Shown here one piece after another: positions 37,320 to 49,317 of a DNA stretch of 64,000 bases (position 1 is the stretch's first letter; every line of letters begins with the position of its first letter). The stretch is taken from contig NW_023998434.1 of the NCBI RefSeq assembly GCF_014805625.2, positions 1,032,097 to 1,096,096 of the forward strand, read 5' to 3'. A program made the position numbers and the translations under genes. The stretch comes from Glossina fuscipes (lineage: Eukaryota; Arthropoda; Insecta; Diptera; Glossinidae). Below the pieces are notes generated by a model. That model was not told where the DNA came from. It ran no database searches and saw only the letters and a program-made list of their open reading frames with translations.

Positions 37320-40300
37320 GTACATATGTCTATGTAATATATGCGTAGTTTATATGCACTATATATGAAGGCTTAGAGACTGACCTGACTTCCTGTTCGG
37401 ATTTTGCTAGCATCCAATATACTTTCGAACGTTTTCGACGCGAACCCAAAGCAATCAATTGCGAAACACTGCAACCTTCGGGTAGAGGTGGTCTACGCGG
37501 TATTTGCCCAGTCCAATGAGCTATGGCCAACATTTCTGGCGCCTCTTTAACAAGAATTTTACCAGCTGGCGATGATCGGCCAGGTTCCTAAAAAATATTT
37601 CATATATTTTATTTCATTATAGCGTGACATGGGGAAAACATTTAATTTACCGTAAACCAAGCCATAGTTGAATCGTCATACAAAACCACCCATTCTTCAG
37701 TCCATTTCTTCCACAACAATTGTTCTAATTGAAAAGAAAGAAACGAAAAGAACGAATTCAAAGTAAATTAACGCTTAAGTTAATTTTCAACTAATTACTT
37801 AAATCATCGTACGAGAAAAATAAGGATTTAAAATCGTTTAAAAAGAGAAAAAAAAAACGGCAACAACACTAAAGCAAGAGAATTCTGTCAAAAAATTCGA
37901 ATAATTTATGAAATTTTAATGTGACAAGTGTTAAAATACATCATCGTAATCATCATCATTATCATCATCGTAATTATCATCATCGCCATTGTCCCTGCTA
38001 CCATTTCTATCAACATTATCAACATTAAGACAAATATTAACAGTTGCCTGTTGTGGTCGTACGCTGTCGCTTGCGACATCCGACGTCAACGCTTTAGTTT
38101 TCATTATGATGACTCTCAACATATTATAATCGTGTTCATTATTTTGTAAAAGTTTTATTCTATCCTTCATGCTCGCTTCTTCTGTCTAAGCTTACCCACT
38201 GGGCCTTATAGTTATTCATGAGACTTGAAAATGAAACGCATTAGACGGCACATTCACAAACACCGACTGCTTGACTGTCTTCCAGTCAAGTGTGCAATCA
38301 TGTTGTTGAGAATTTCATATTTTCTTTTGCTTTTGCTTATGTATTTGTTTTTTTTTTTTTTTTTCATCATTTTTCGAAAGATATTTCTGTTTTGCCCCAT
38401 GCCCCATCATCAGTAACTTGCTGCGTCAAAACAGTATGAATTGCACAGAATGCTGATTTAGCTTGTTTTGCATAATTTATATAAAAATGTTGGTTGCTTT
38501 CATTTTTAAACAACAATCATCAAAAGTTAATGCAACACTTATCCATTAAATCTAATATTTTTCAAGTAACTGATAGCGAAAGCAAAAAAGTTCAACATTT
38601 ACTTAAAAAAGAAATAAAACGAGAATTAAGAAAGTTATGTTCAGCTCGGACCGAATCTCGTAAACCCACTAAAATCTTTGACTCCCCATATATTTATTTA
38701 TTGTCATAAAGGGTGAATAAGATTAAAAAATTATCTATCACCTTTTAGTTCATTACAAGGTATTGTGACGCCAACCATAATCAATTTAGAATTAACACTT
38801 CTCGCCTAACTCTCGGACTCTCTCTCTCTTATATATGACATCCATATGAGCGGCATTTTTAAGAAAACATGTATCGATCATGTCATTCAGAATGAATACA
38901 CCTGCCTTCTACCCTCCAAGTCCTTTTATTTTATGGACGTATCACTGGTATAGGTAAGTCCTGGTGTCCAGCACATTTATTTTAGAAACAACCTATTTTT
39001 AGGCAGATAATAGATCTTCATTTAAGCAACATATTATATAGTTATGCACATTCTTTTTTGTTTTTCTTATATAATCAATAAGCATAAGATCTCAAAAGAG
39101 TGAAAAAAAGAAAATTTAATTACTTATAATTTTATATGGATATGGGCGTAAAGAGTAGAGTGTTTCGTAAAGTAAATGGGAAAAATTTCAATCTTCTATC
39201 TTTCATAATTTGCATCAGCAAAAGCCTACAAATTTTTGCTTAGAAAACAGATGTTGTATTCACTTTACACTCCATTGCGGACTTGTGCGCTGAACAATTT
39301 GGCCCATTTTCAATAGTAACCTGCGTGCAAATACTTGCAATGCCCTCGTATCACATTGAAGATCAAAGTTTTAATTTTTGTGACCAGCAGAGTGAGGATA
39401 ACGCATAAACACGGACAGACATGGCTTTACCAATTCAGAATTTCATGCTGATCCAGAATATGGATATTTTGTAGGAACTCTAAAGCAAATATTATGACAA
39501 AATGAATATATCCCCCCCCATCGTACTGTGCTAGGCATAAGAACAAGATGTTTTCATTAAATTCTTTCACTTATTAAAATACACTAAAGATTTTGGGTTA
39601 TCTTTCACTCACTTTTATAACGCAATAGATAGCCTCCTTTGATTTGTTTACCAACATTACCTGCAATAAATAGAAAAACATTATATTTAATAATTAATGT
39701 ATGGCGGCATTTATTTGCATTTATTATACAGTAAAAGTTCCCGAAGAGATCGCGAATATGGAATTTTGGTTGGATACCTATTAGAATCCTTTTATTCTTA
39801 TGTATGTATTTATTAGAATCCGCGAATAAAGAAATTTATAGCCGCGAATAGAGGAATTGTACCGCATTTTTTTAACCCGCAAATAAGTAAACCGCGAATG
39901 AAGGAAGCGCGAATAAGGAACTTTTACTGTATAAATTATGTATTTCGCTAGATATGCTATAGTTGCGAAGTAATAAATGTTAAAAATTTTTCGATTTATA
40001 GCGTAAAGTATGTATGAAAACTATTGCCCCCTTTTAAGGAACAGCGTATAAAAATTTTTAATTGCCTGCATTTAGGAGAAAAATAAATTATTATTTTCTG
40101 AAATTTTTAATCCTAGTTTAACTGATATTGAAAAATTGCTTTGAGAAATATTAACTGCAATAATATTTAATATATATTTATGTATTTGTGTGCGTGTGCG
40201 TGCCATTTTCTTTGCCAAAAAATAAAAAAAAAAAAATAGATAAATAAAAATATGCATATATATATGTATATACACATATATATTGTGACAAAGTAGCGAA

Positions 40301-43300
40301 CTTAACATAAGCGGAAAGAAAAAGTCAAAAACAGACAAAATCCGTCCCATCAAGGTGACTGTATTCAGGTGCTCGCCATTTTCGTTTATATATACAAAGT
40401 TTCAAAAGCATTAGAATTAACTCGAACTTGGGCATCTTTATGCTCGATGTTTCATAGAACGTTGAGCACACACAATACTCGAATGTATGCAGATAAAGGA
40501 AAAGCTTATAGAATCCGTTTAGAAATTACTAATGACGATCGAAACTCGTCCTTTGGTTATATGAATCATTCATTATTTACTATAACAGTATAACATATAT
40601 ATGTAACATGTATGTTCATATATTTATTTATTGATTTTTTTTTTTTTGGCAAATAAATTCACACGCATACATAGACTGGTGTGTGTTCTCATAGACATTT
40701 TTCAATATTTTCAATATTAGCTAAAGCGAATTTTCTTCATCGAAATGCAGGCAATTAAAAGCTTTTATATGCTGCTCCTAAAACTAGGCAATTGTTTTCA
40801 TATTTTACGCTGCAAAATTTCACGTTCTACGCATACATTTTGTGATTTATTTATTCATTTATTATCTTTTTTTTTTTTGTCGGGTAAAACAATTTATGTA
40901 TTAGTTGGTTATTTTATAATAATTTTCAAAGGAAGATAATATTTTTTCAAGTTACTTATGGCAACAGATCGACATGGAGTTAGAAAAACTGTCTAAGCGC
41001 ACCGGTGAAGAATCAAGCAAGAAGAATATGGCAAACCTCATTTGCTTGCTTGCATCGAGAGAAACAAGACTGACAAGAATATATAGGTAGGCAATTTTCA
41101 ATCGACTTACTGAACTTTATCAAAACAGATTTTGGGAGAATACAAGGAAAATGCTGGACGCAATGCTTGATAGAATGAAATATCGAACGGCTTTGCGCTC
41201 GTTACACACATCGTAAAAACAGTTGACAGCAATTTAAAGGCTGAGACCTGCACAATCCAATTTATTTGTTCAGGATTTTTTTGGTAGTTGTGCATGAGAC
41301 CTTTGCCTGCTTAGCGTAGTGTTTCATCTGATTTGATTTTGAGACAAATAGATTTATTTGTATCTATTCCGCTTTCGTGCTAACCACCAGGTATTTATAT
41401 ATGTATTAAAAATGTATTTGAAAAATCGAACAAACCCTTAATGGCGAAGGGAATTCCTTCTAATAATGAATGGCCAAGGATCACTTCAAAATTCACTTAT
41501 ATATACATATATATATTTGTTTTTTCATTCGATATAAAAGAAATGAAAAGCAAAAAAAAAAAAAAGAAAAAAGGAAAAATCATTAACGATTCATTTTCAT
41601 TTATTACAAATGCATTCTTAATAAAGAGAAAATAATATAAAAGAATTGAGAAATAATAGAATAGCATGTTGATTGAAATAGAAATTTGCAATTTAATGTA
41701 TTGATGGGAATTCAAGCGAAGTGAAACGCTGACTGTTTTCATGCTTGAATTTCAATTGCAACTGACCTAATTAAAATTGAAAATTTTCTTAATTTTCTTA
41801 AATTAAATTATTTATGAGTGCATCTTTAGGAAATGTAGAAATCAGAACTGAGAACTTTTCGAACATTTTTATAAATCTTTCCTTAATGATTGATTGTCAT
41901 AACTAATAATATTATATATATATATAACAGATGCAGAAATTAGTCTCGATGTAATACGCCATAGTAAAGAGTCGATCATATTAGGCCTAAGCTACCGCAT
42001 AGCTTTGCAGATAAGAAACGCAACTATCAAGTCGACATACTCATGTTTAATTCTCAGTGCGGTAAACCATACTTTAATTATTACCAGCTACCATGTGGTT
42101 AGTCTTCTGGTGACAGATCGGACAAACACCTCCTAGATCTCTCTTGCTTTTCCTAATCTTCGTTCCCCACTTGTTTTTCCCTGACCGTCACTATGGTTTT
42201 ACAATCATGAGGCGAAACCCTTTTAATAGCTAATCCTTAAAGCAGAGGAAAATGTTAGACGTAATATGAAAAATATTGAGAGCATTTCGCAAAGTATGTT
42301 TCGCTGCTTTGACTGCCAAGAACTACTACTCCTACTAACTATTTGTATTTATGTACTAAAATTCCCCATAAACTAAATATCGAAGATTGTAGCTTTCTAT
42401 TTCCTAAAGCAGGGTTGCTTGCAGTTTTTGCTTTACTGTGGGCGTGTCCTTTGGCCGATTTAGCTTATTTTCAATATCAACATTCATGCAAGAATTTCCA
42501 ATGCTTAATCGACATTTAAATTTATGCGACCAAGAGCAAGGCACAATGGCATATATCACAGACAGACAGACAGACAGACAGACATGAGTAGATCAATTTA
42601 GCGATCTGATCAACAATATCTGTACTCTTTGAAGTTTCCTTTTTGAGTGTTGCAAACATTACAACAAAATGAGTATATATCTCATTATGCTGGGATGGGT
42701 ATAAACAAATTTTTATTTAATTTAAAAGAGAATATTATTTGAAATGCTTCGAAAGAGAAAGAGTGAGTTAGAAGAGGAATAAGTGAGAAGGCGAACAACA
42801 TATACGAATGATAAAATGGTGCTGCACCTAGTCGCAAATACAAGCAGGTGTATTAAGCAAGTGAATTTGTGTGTGCGTGTGCGTGTGCGAGAGCGTGTGC
42901 ATGTGCATATGCATGTGCTTGACTTGTGTAGCTATTCACGACAATGCCAATAACAATAAAGTTATTCACAAAATTTTGCAACAATTGCTTTTCACTAAAA
43001 TTGAGCAGAGAGGCATAAAATCAGCAGAAAACGTGAAATCCACTTACTTTATATAAATTTATATATAAATGTATATATATATATATGTGTCAATGTATCT
43101 ATATCATATATACATATATAATGTATAAATGGATTATCAAGTTATGTACAGAGATTTGTTTGTATGGATTGGCGTATGTGTGCGCCTATGTGTATACATG
43201 TGCATATATTTGTGTGAGGACAGGAGGAAACTCTTAAGTTTCTTGTAAATTTATGCATGTGCATGAATGTGATTGCATTGCATATATAGTGGTATCCCGA

Positions 43301-45848
43301 CGAGATTTTGGATAGTTGAAGAAGTAGCATTTTTGTGTGAAAAAGAACGAAGCAAGACACACACACACACCACAAAAACAAAAAAAAAGAAGATATATAT
43401 TTTGCATTTGCATAGAAGAGAGCTTTGAGAATAATAACACATAAATCTTAAGATAATGTCAGTGTGACTGATTAACATTGATTTACAATGCATTTGGTAA
43501 GCATTAGAAAAAAGAAAAAAAAACTAAACGATACAAAATAGATTTACAACTGTTCTCCCACTCAGGTCTAGCATGTAAGGCATCGTATCGTATCGTATCG
43601 TATCGTATCGTATCGTATTTATTATAAAAAACTCCAATAAAAAAGCAGAAATCTTTACCGTTATTCTCACACTTAATTAAAAACCATTTGGTTTCTTTAC
43701 ACATTGACTGACTGTCGGAGGATAAGATGTAACAACTACTAACCAGCAGACATATGTACCTTAGAAAATATATATTTTCTCGACTGGTGTTAGATTCCTT
43801 GTGGCCCATTGACCTTTTCATCTATCTGAAATTAAACGCAGCAACAAACTGTGACAAGGCACACAAAATGAGCTTAGCTTCGAACGATGATGATTCCCTT
43901 CAAAAGTGACCCGCTTAGGCTTGTTTTCTAAATCGTTTCGTGCTGATTGATTGCAATGCTTGCTTGCTCTTAGACCAAATCATCAATGGACAATGGAAAA
44001 GAGGAAATTTTTTTTTTGGCGTCGATAGCAGCAAATCTAAGGAACGTGTTATACCTTAGCAAGAGAACAATGCCCGAATAGAACATATACACCGATGCCT
44101 CTATATCGTTTGGGTGGTGATGTCTTCTTCAAAGATTCATTGTAAAGCAATGACTTTACCTTTGTATCATTGATCTGCTGTCGAAAACTTTTAACTTTTG
44201 TACGTTCGTTGCTTGAGATGATATCGGGAATGGGTAATCCCGTATCCTCCTACTACGACTCTTTTAAAAATTTACTGATGAGAGATGTGTCTACAGCCAA
44301 TTTAACGCTCATGTACGCAAAACTGCTGCCAAAACAAGTGCTTACAAATTTTCCCACTTAATGTTAGTAATGTATGCTTCAGGTTTCGTGTTATTATCAC
44401 TTGGCAATCATTTATGACCATTGTTCACTTTAATAGGCATATGCACGATGCTGACCGTATTGCAACGAATTCGTCTATCGCCAAAGTTGCAATGTCGCGA
44501 AAACCATACACATGTATATATGCATGTATGTATGTGCGTATGTGTGTATGTATGTATATATGAGACCGAACTAGAGTCAATACTCGCAGCATTTGGAAGA
44601 AAGTTTTCAATTTGCCGACACGCTAGCCAAAGATTTGATAACATATTGGCTGGCAAACGTCCCTGAAGGGCACTGATCTACTTGGCAATTGACCTGAATT
44701 CTAACTAAGTTTGTGGCCATGACTTATGCGGAAATTGAGACAGAAAGGTGAAATCTAACGCAATTACGTTATTGTTGAGTTAATACAAGTTCTAAAACTA
44801 TAATAAAACTCGGGCGATAGCCAAAAAATTCGAAAATCATATAAAAAAAAAAAAAAATTTAAAAACTTTATCAATATTTAGTAGAAAAATTTATGCGAAA
44901 TTTATCTATAAGTTTGATGGAGAAATTATAGGAATGCGAGCAATTAAGGACAATATACATACATACATACGTAACCACGATACAGTGGCTGTAAGGTGTA
45001 TTTTTTTCTGTTTTATATATTCATTAACATGCAAACTATTAATTTATTAATTACAAAAAAAAAAAAAAAAAAATTATTGATGCCACAGCATAATTGCAAA
45101 GAGAAGAGAATGCATGTGTTTGTGCTTGTGTATTGGTATGAATAAAAGAATATATTTTCTATAGAAATTTAAGGGAAAATATTTTTTTCAATTCTTTTTA
45201 AAATGACGAGCTTTGCAAATGCACTAGTGCTGCTCTTTAAAACAAGAACAACAACGACAACAACGACAACAACGACAACAACGACGACAACAGCAACATC
45301 AATATGCATGAATCGCATTGCATGCCATTAGCAATTGAATGAATTGCTTGCTCTGCTCATGTTTTACTTCGCCATCGAATGAACGAAGTCTTCTACCCTT
45401 CATATCTGAAATCAGCGAAAACTAACGTTGGTTGGCCATGCCAGGCTTTTGTGTGTGTAATCTCTATCGCACAGGAGTCCACATATTTAAAGCTATGTCT
45501 ATGTGTATGCTACTGTGTGACTAAGATTACACATATATATATATATATATATATTTGTATATATATGTGTGTGTGTGGATACATATATATATATATATTT
45601 ATACTTTATATATATATATAATACATGTATACAAAGATTTGTGTATATGCATATGTGTGCAAGTATTACGCTGCTGCTATATAAAATTCCATATGCGACA
45701 GACAGATTAAAAGTGTCGCTGTCGCATTTAATAGAAAAAGCTACATGAAGGACATAGAGCTTGTATATGGATATATGTGGAAGTATGTATAGATATATAG
45801 AAGGCAACGCTTTTCTTTACTTTGCCACATATACTTGTATATGTGGAG

Positions 45849-45880
<32 letters not shown>

Positions 45881-48800
45881 TATCATTATTCTCCTCCTCA
45901 TCAAACCCTCTACAGTATGTAACAAAAAAAAAAAAAAAAAACAAAAAACAAAAAAAAAAAAGATAGCAAAACCCACCGAAATACGAGAGATAGAGAAGAA
46001 GAAGACGAAGAAAACCAAATTAAATTGAAACTAAAACATCAAATCGTGACTCTTATCTTCTATGCATTCAACTAAATACATATATTGTTTTTATTATTGT
46101 TGTTGTTATATTCATCTTGTGGTTATTCTGACAAAAAAAAGGCAAAAAAAAAAAATGTAAAAAGTAGAAAATTATTACATTGCATACTTAATTATCATTG
46201 CAGTGCTACTACTTACTATATCTAAGTATTTGGTTTGATTTTACGATCGTAATAAAATAATTTAATTTATGATAAATGTAGAATTATTCATGTCAAAAAG
46301 TTAAGTAAAATCGTACTTTCTCCCTTCAATCGGATTTATATTGTTAAGATTTATGTTCAATACGCATAAATAATGTGGAGTAAAGGAAAGTGACAGAATG
46401 TGTGTTCAACTTTTCAACTAAAAAAATGTTGTTTAACATATTGAATTCTTTTTTTCAATAAATTATTTAAAACGACATTCCATTGACATCGATATTTTCA
46501 TCAAATAAATTCTTAAAACTAACAGAGTTTGTTAGTTTTAAAGACATCTCTCTTGCTCCTCGCAACTCTACTACTCAAATTTAAAATCACTTCTAAGGCA
46601 GAAGATGAAGAAGAAGAAGAAGAAGAGGAAGAACAAGAAGAAAGAGGAGGAACAATTTTCATATCAGACATAGAACAACATCAATACGATCTAAATTAAG
46701 TTGAATTAGGTGAGGATAGGAGCCCGAGTTATGGATAATCATTCCAAAGCCTGCTGGGGTATGGTAAGAAAGAATCCCTAGTCTTTAGCGACAATATCGA
46801 GGCACATCTTTTCTTCAATTATTAAGGAACTCATTGCCTTGGAGTCCATAGCAATTTCTCTGTGACGCGGGAAGAAGACTTCAAAGTATTGTGATCCAGG
46901 AGTCCATAGCAGTGGGAAAACACAATAAAATATTTCCCTCCCTAGTCCTTTAAATCTGTTCGAGTTAAAGAGTCGACTTTGCTTTATTTTATTACTGTCT
47001 CAACTTTTGTATGAGTAGGAAAGTAAAGGATAACGATAAATACCTTGCCCTATGAACACACTTGAGTTTTACACACACTACCGAAAGTCGGAGGCATTTT
47101 CAATTCAATATAATTTTTAACACGAAATTGGTAAAAACTATGCCCATGGCAAAATTTAATTTTTTTTTGCTTTTTGTTTTTTTAGTATTTTTTTTCTTTT
47201 TGTAGTTATTGTTAAGATGAAAGAGTCGAAGAGAGTGTGATGTGATTTGAGTTGCGACCACAGCTGCGAATTTCTTTTCCTTACTTATTGTTGCTAAAGC
47301 TGAGAACTGAGCTCAGAGGGCTTTGTAAAAAATGCCATTTTTTTTAATTTTTAAAAATTATTTCTAAAGTGCTGCCAAACCATATAAAAACATGACTTCA
47401 AATATTGTATTTTAGAACGCCGTACATTGCTTATATGAATACCGTTTTTCACACAATAGTTCGGTCAGCTCGCTTATACTACTTGTTCTTCATGGTAACG
47501 ATTGAAGATTCTATCCCGTAATTGATTAAAAATTCTATCCCTTTCAATACAGTTTAATAGAGAATTCTTTGCCTTAAAAGCCTTTGACAATTCTAATGTA
47601 GCCCCATAGAAGGATTAAAAAGAATACGGTTGTGGCTGAATCATTTCTAACCATAAGTTTATCTTAAAGCAAAAGATATGAATTATCAATATTCTATAAT
47701 ATTGGACGAGCGATAATGAGTGATTTTTTCCTTTGATCCTTATAGAGTTTCTTCAAGAGGGTCTCTATAGAATGTACAGGCAAATATATACAGCGTTAGT
47801 CAGGCCAACATTGTCTATGTCGGTTGTCTATGGTTGCCATATCGAGCTGATTGAATCCGTGCGAAAAAGTTTTTCAGTATCCGCCTTACGAGGTTTAGGA
47901 TGAGAACCTGACCGCAGTCTTTCTCCCTCTAAACATAGATTAAAGTTAATTACTTTTCCCGTGTTAGGGACAAAGACATGTTTGTCTTGGTATTCTTTTC
48001 TTTATTAACTTAATAAGGGGTGATATTTGATGCCCCGAAATTGCTAAGCAATAGTGCTTTTAATGTTCTCAATATTTATTTATTTATTTATTCAGTATTA
48101 TGTGCCCATGCGGCTATCGCATTGCAGGACAACGTCTTATGAACTTCATAATCTACTTCGTTCCCCCCGTTGCCGAAGGTGCAATGATATCTGGATTTTA
48201 TTTGAAAGGGTAAAAAATCGCTTGTTAAGACACTAATATCTTATCTTGGCTTTTATACTGGGTATCATTGCACCTGAGGTAAATTGTTTGTTATTTAAGC
48301 AGATTATATTTAGAATCCAAATTATTATTGGATATATATTGTTGTTAATTTTCTATTAGTGTTCATTTACATTTTTTGCAAGCTTATGTTGCTTGTCATT
48401 TTATATTTGTAGCAAACACTAAATAAATAAATAAATAAATTTGAGACATTTTCAACACCAACCTGGGCCTATGAAATGGAATGGAACGGGTGTAGGCCGT
48501 GTCCTAATTTTTCCGGCGGAGAGAGTGTTTACCATACTATACTATACAGGCAAACACAACAAACTGGTAAACAGACAAATACATGAAAAGACATATAGAC
48601 AGACGCAGGGATAAACATACATGTTATTGATACATAGACATATGGACGGATAGACGGATGTGCTTACGTAAAGACGTAAATCGATCGAGAATTTGATAGT
48701 GATCAAGAAGATATATTTGTAGGATCTTTGAAGTTTCTTTCTGTGTGATGGAAAGATACACCCATAATGTTCGGCAGTGGGTGTAAAAAATTTGGTGAAA

Positions 48801-49273
48801 TGGTATTGTTGTTGTTGTTGACAATAAAAAAATTATTTCAAATTCAAAAAGTCGTTGACTTTAATACTTAAGCGTAAAGGACAACTCAATTTAGAAAGTT
48901 ATATATAAGAGTCATACACATGTGTGCTTACCTGTATGCATTACGTGTTCATTTTCATCTGTATGTAAATCTGTAATTCACTTTCGCTTGTACTTGATCT
49001 GAAACCTTAAAAACACTTTCAAACACACATTCACGCACAAACGTTAACGTTATAATAACGTTGGGGTCGCGTTAATATTAATCTAATGTAAGCACTTGTG
49101 TATACTTGAAACTGTGTTAGTGTTTTAAGATGATGATGATACATCCCTCTGATGTTTCGCCTTTTGATAAGCATGTGCAAATAATAACAACAAGAAGAAC
49201 GACAGTACAAGACGCCTCATGAGAGCGCCTTAATAGTCCCAAACGAACAGTAATACAATCGTAAAGGTTTATA

Positions 49274-49317
<44 letters not shown>

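Noticed and set aside
37385..37389. Alternative donor GAA|GTCAGG at 37389 for PH exon 4
   Set aside because: It would join in frame to the exon at 36818 but skip the microexon that encodes the conserved PH helix; GTCAG|GTCAGT with the microexon gives a complete domain.
45499..45807. 102-codon Tyr/Ile-rich ORF
   Set aside because: Read through TA and GT microsatellites.
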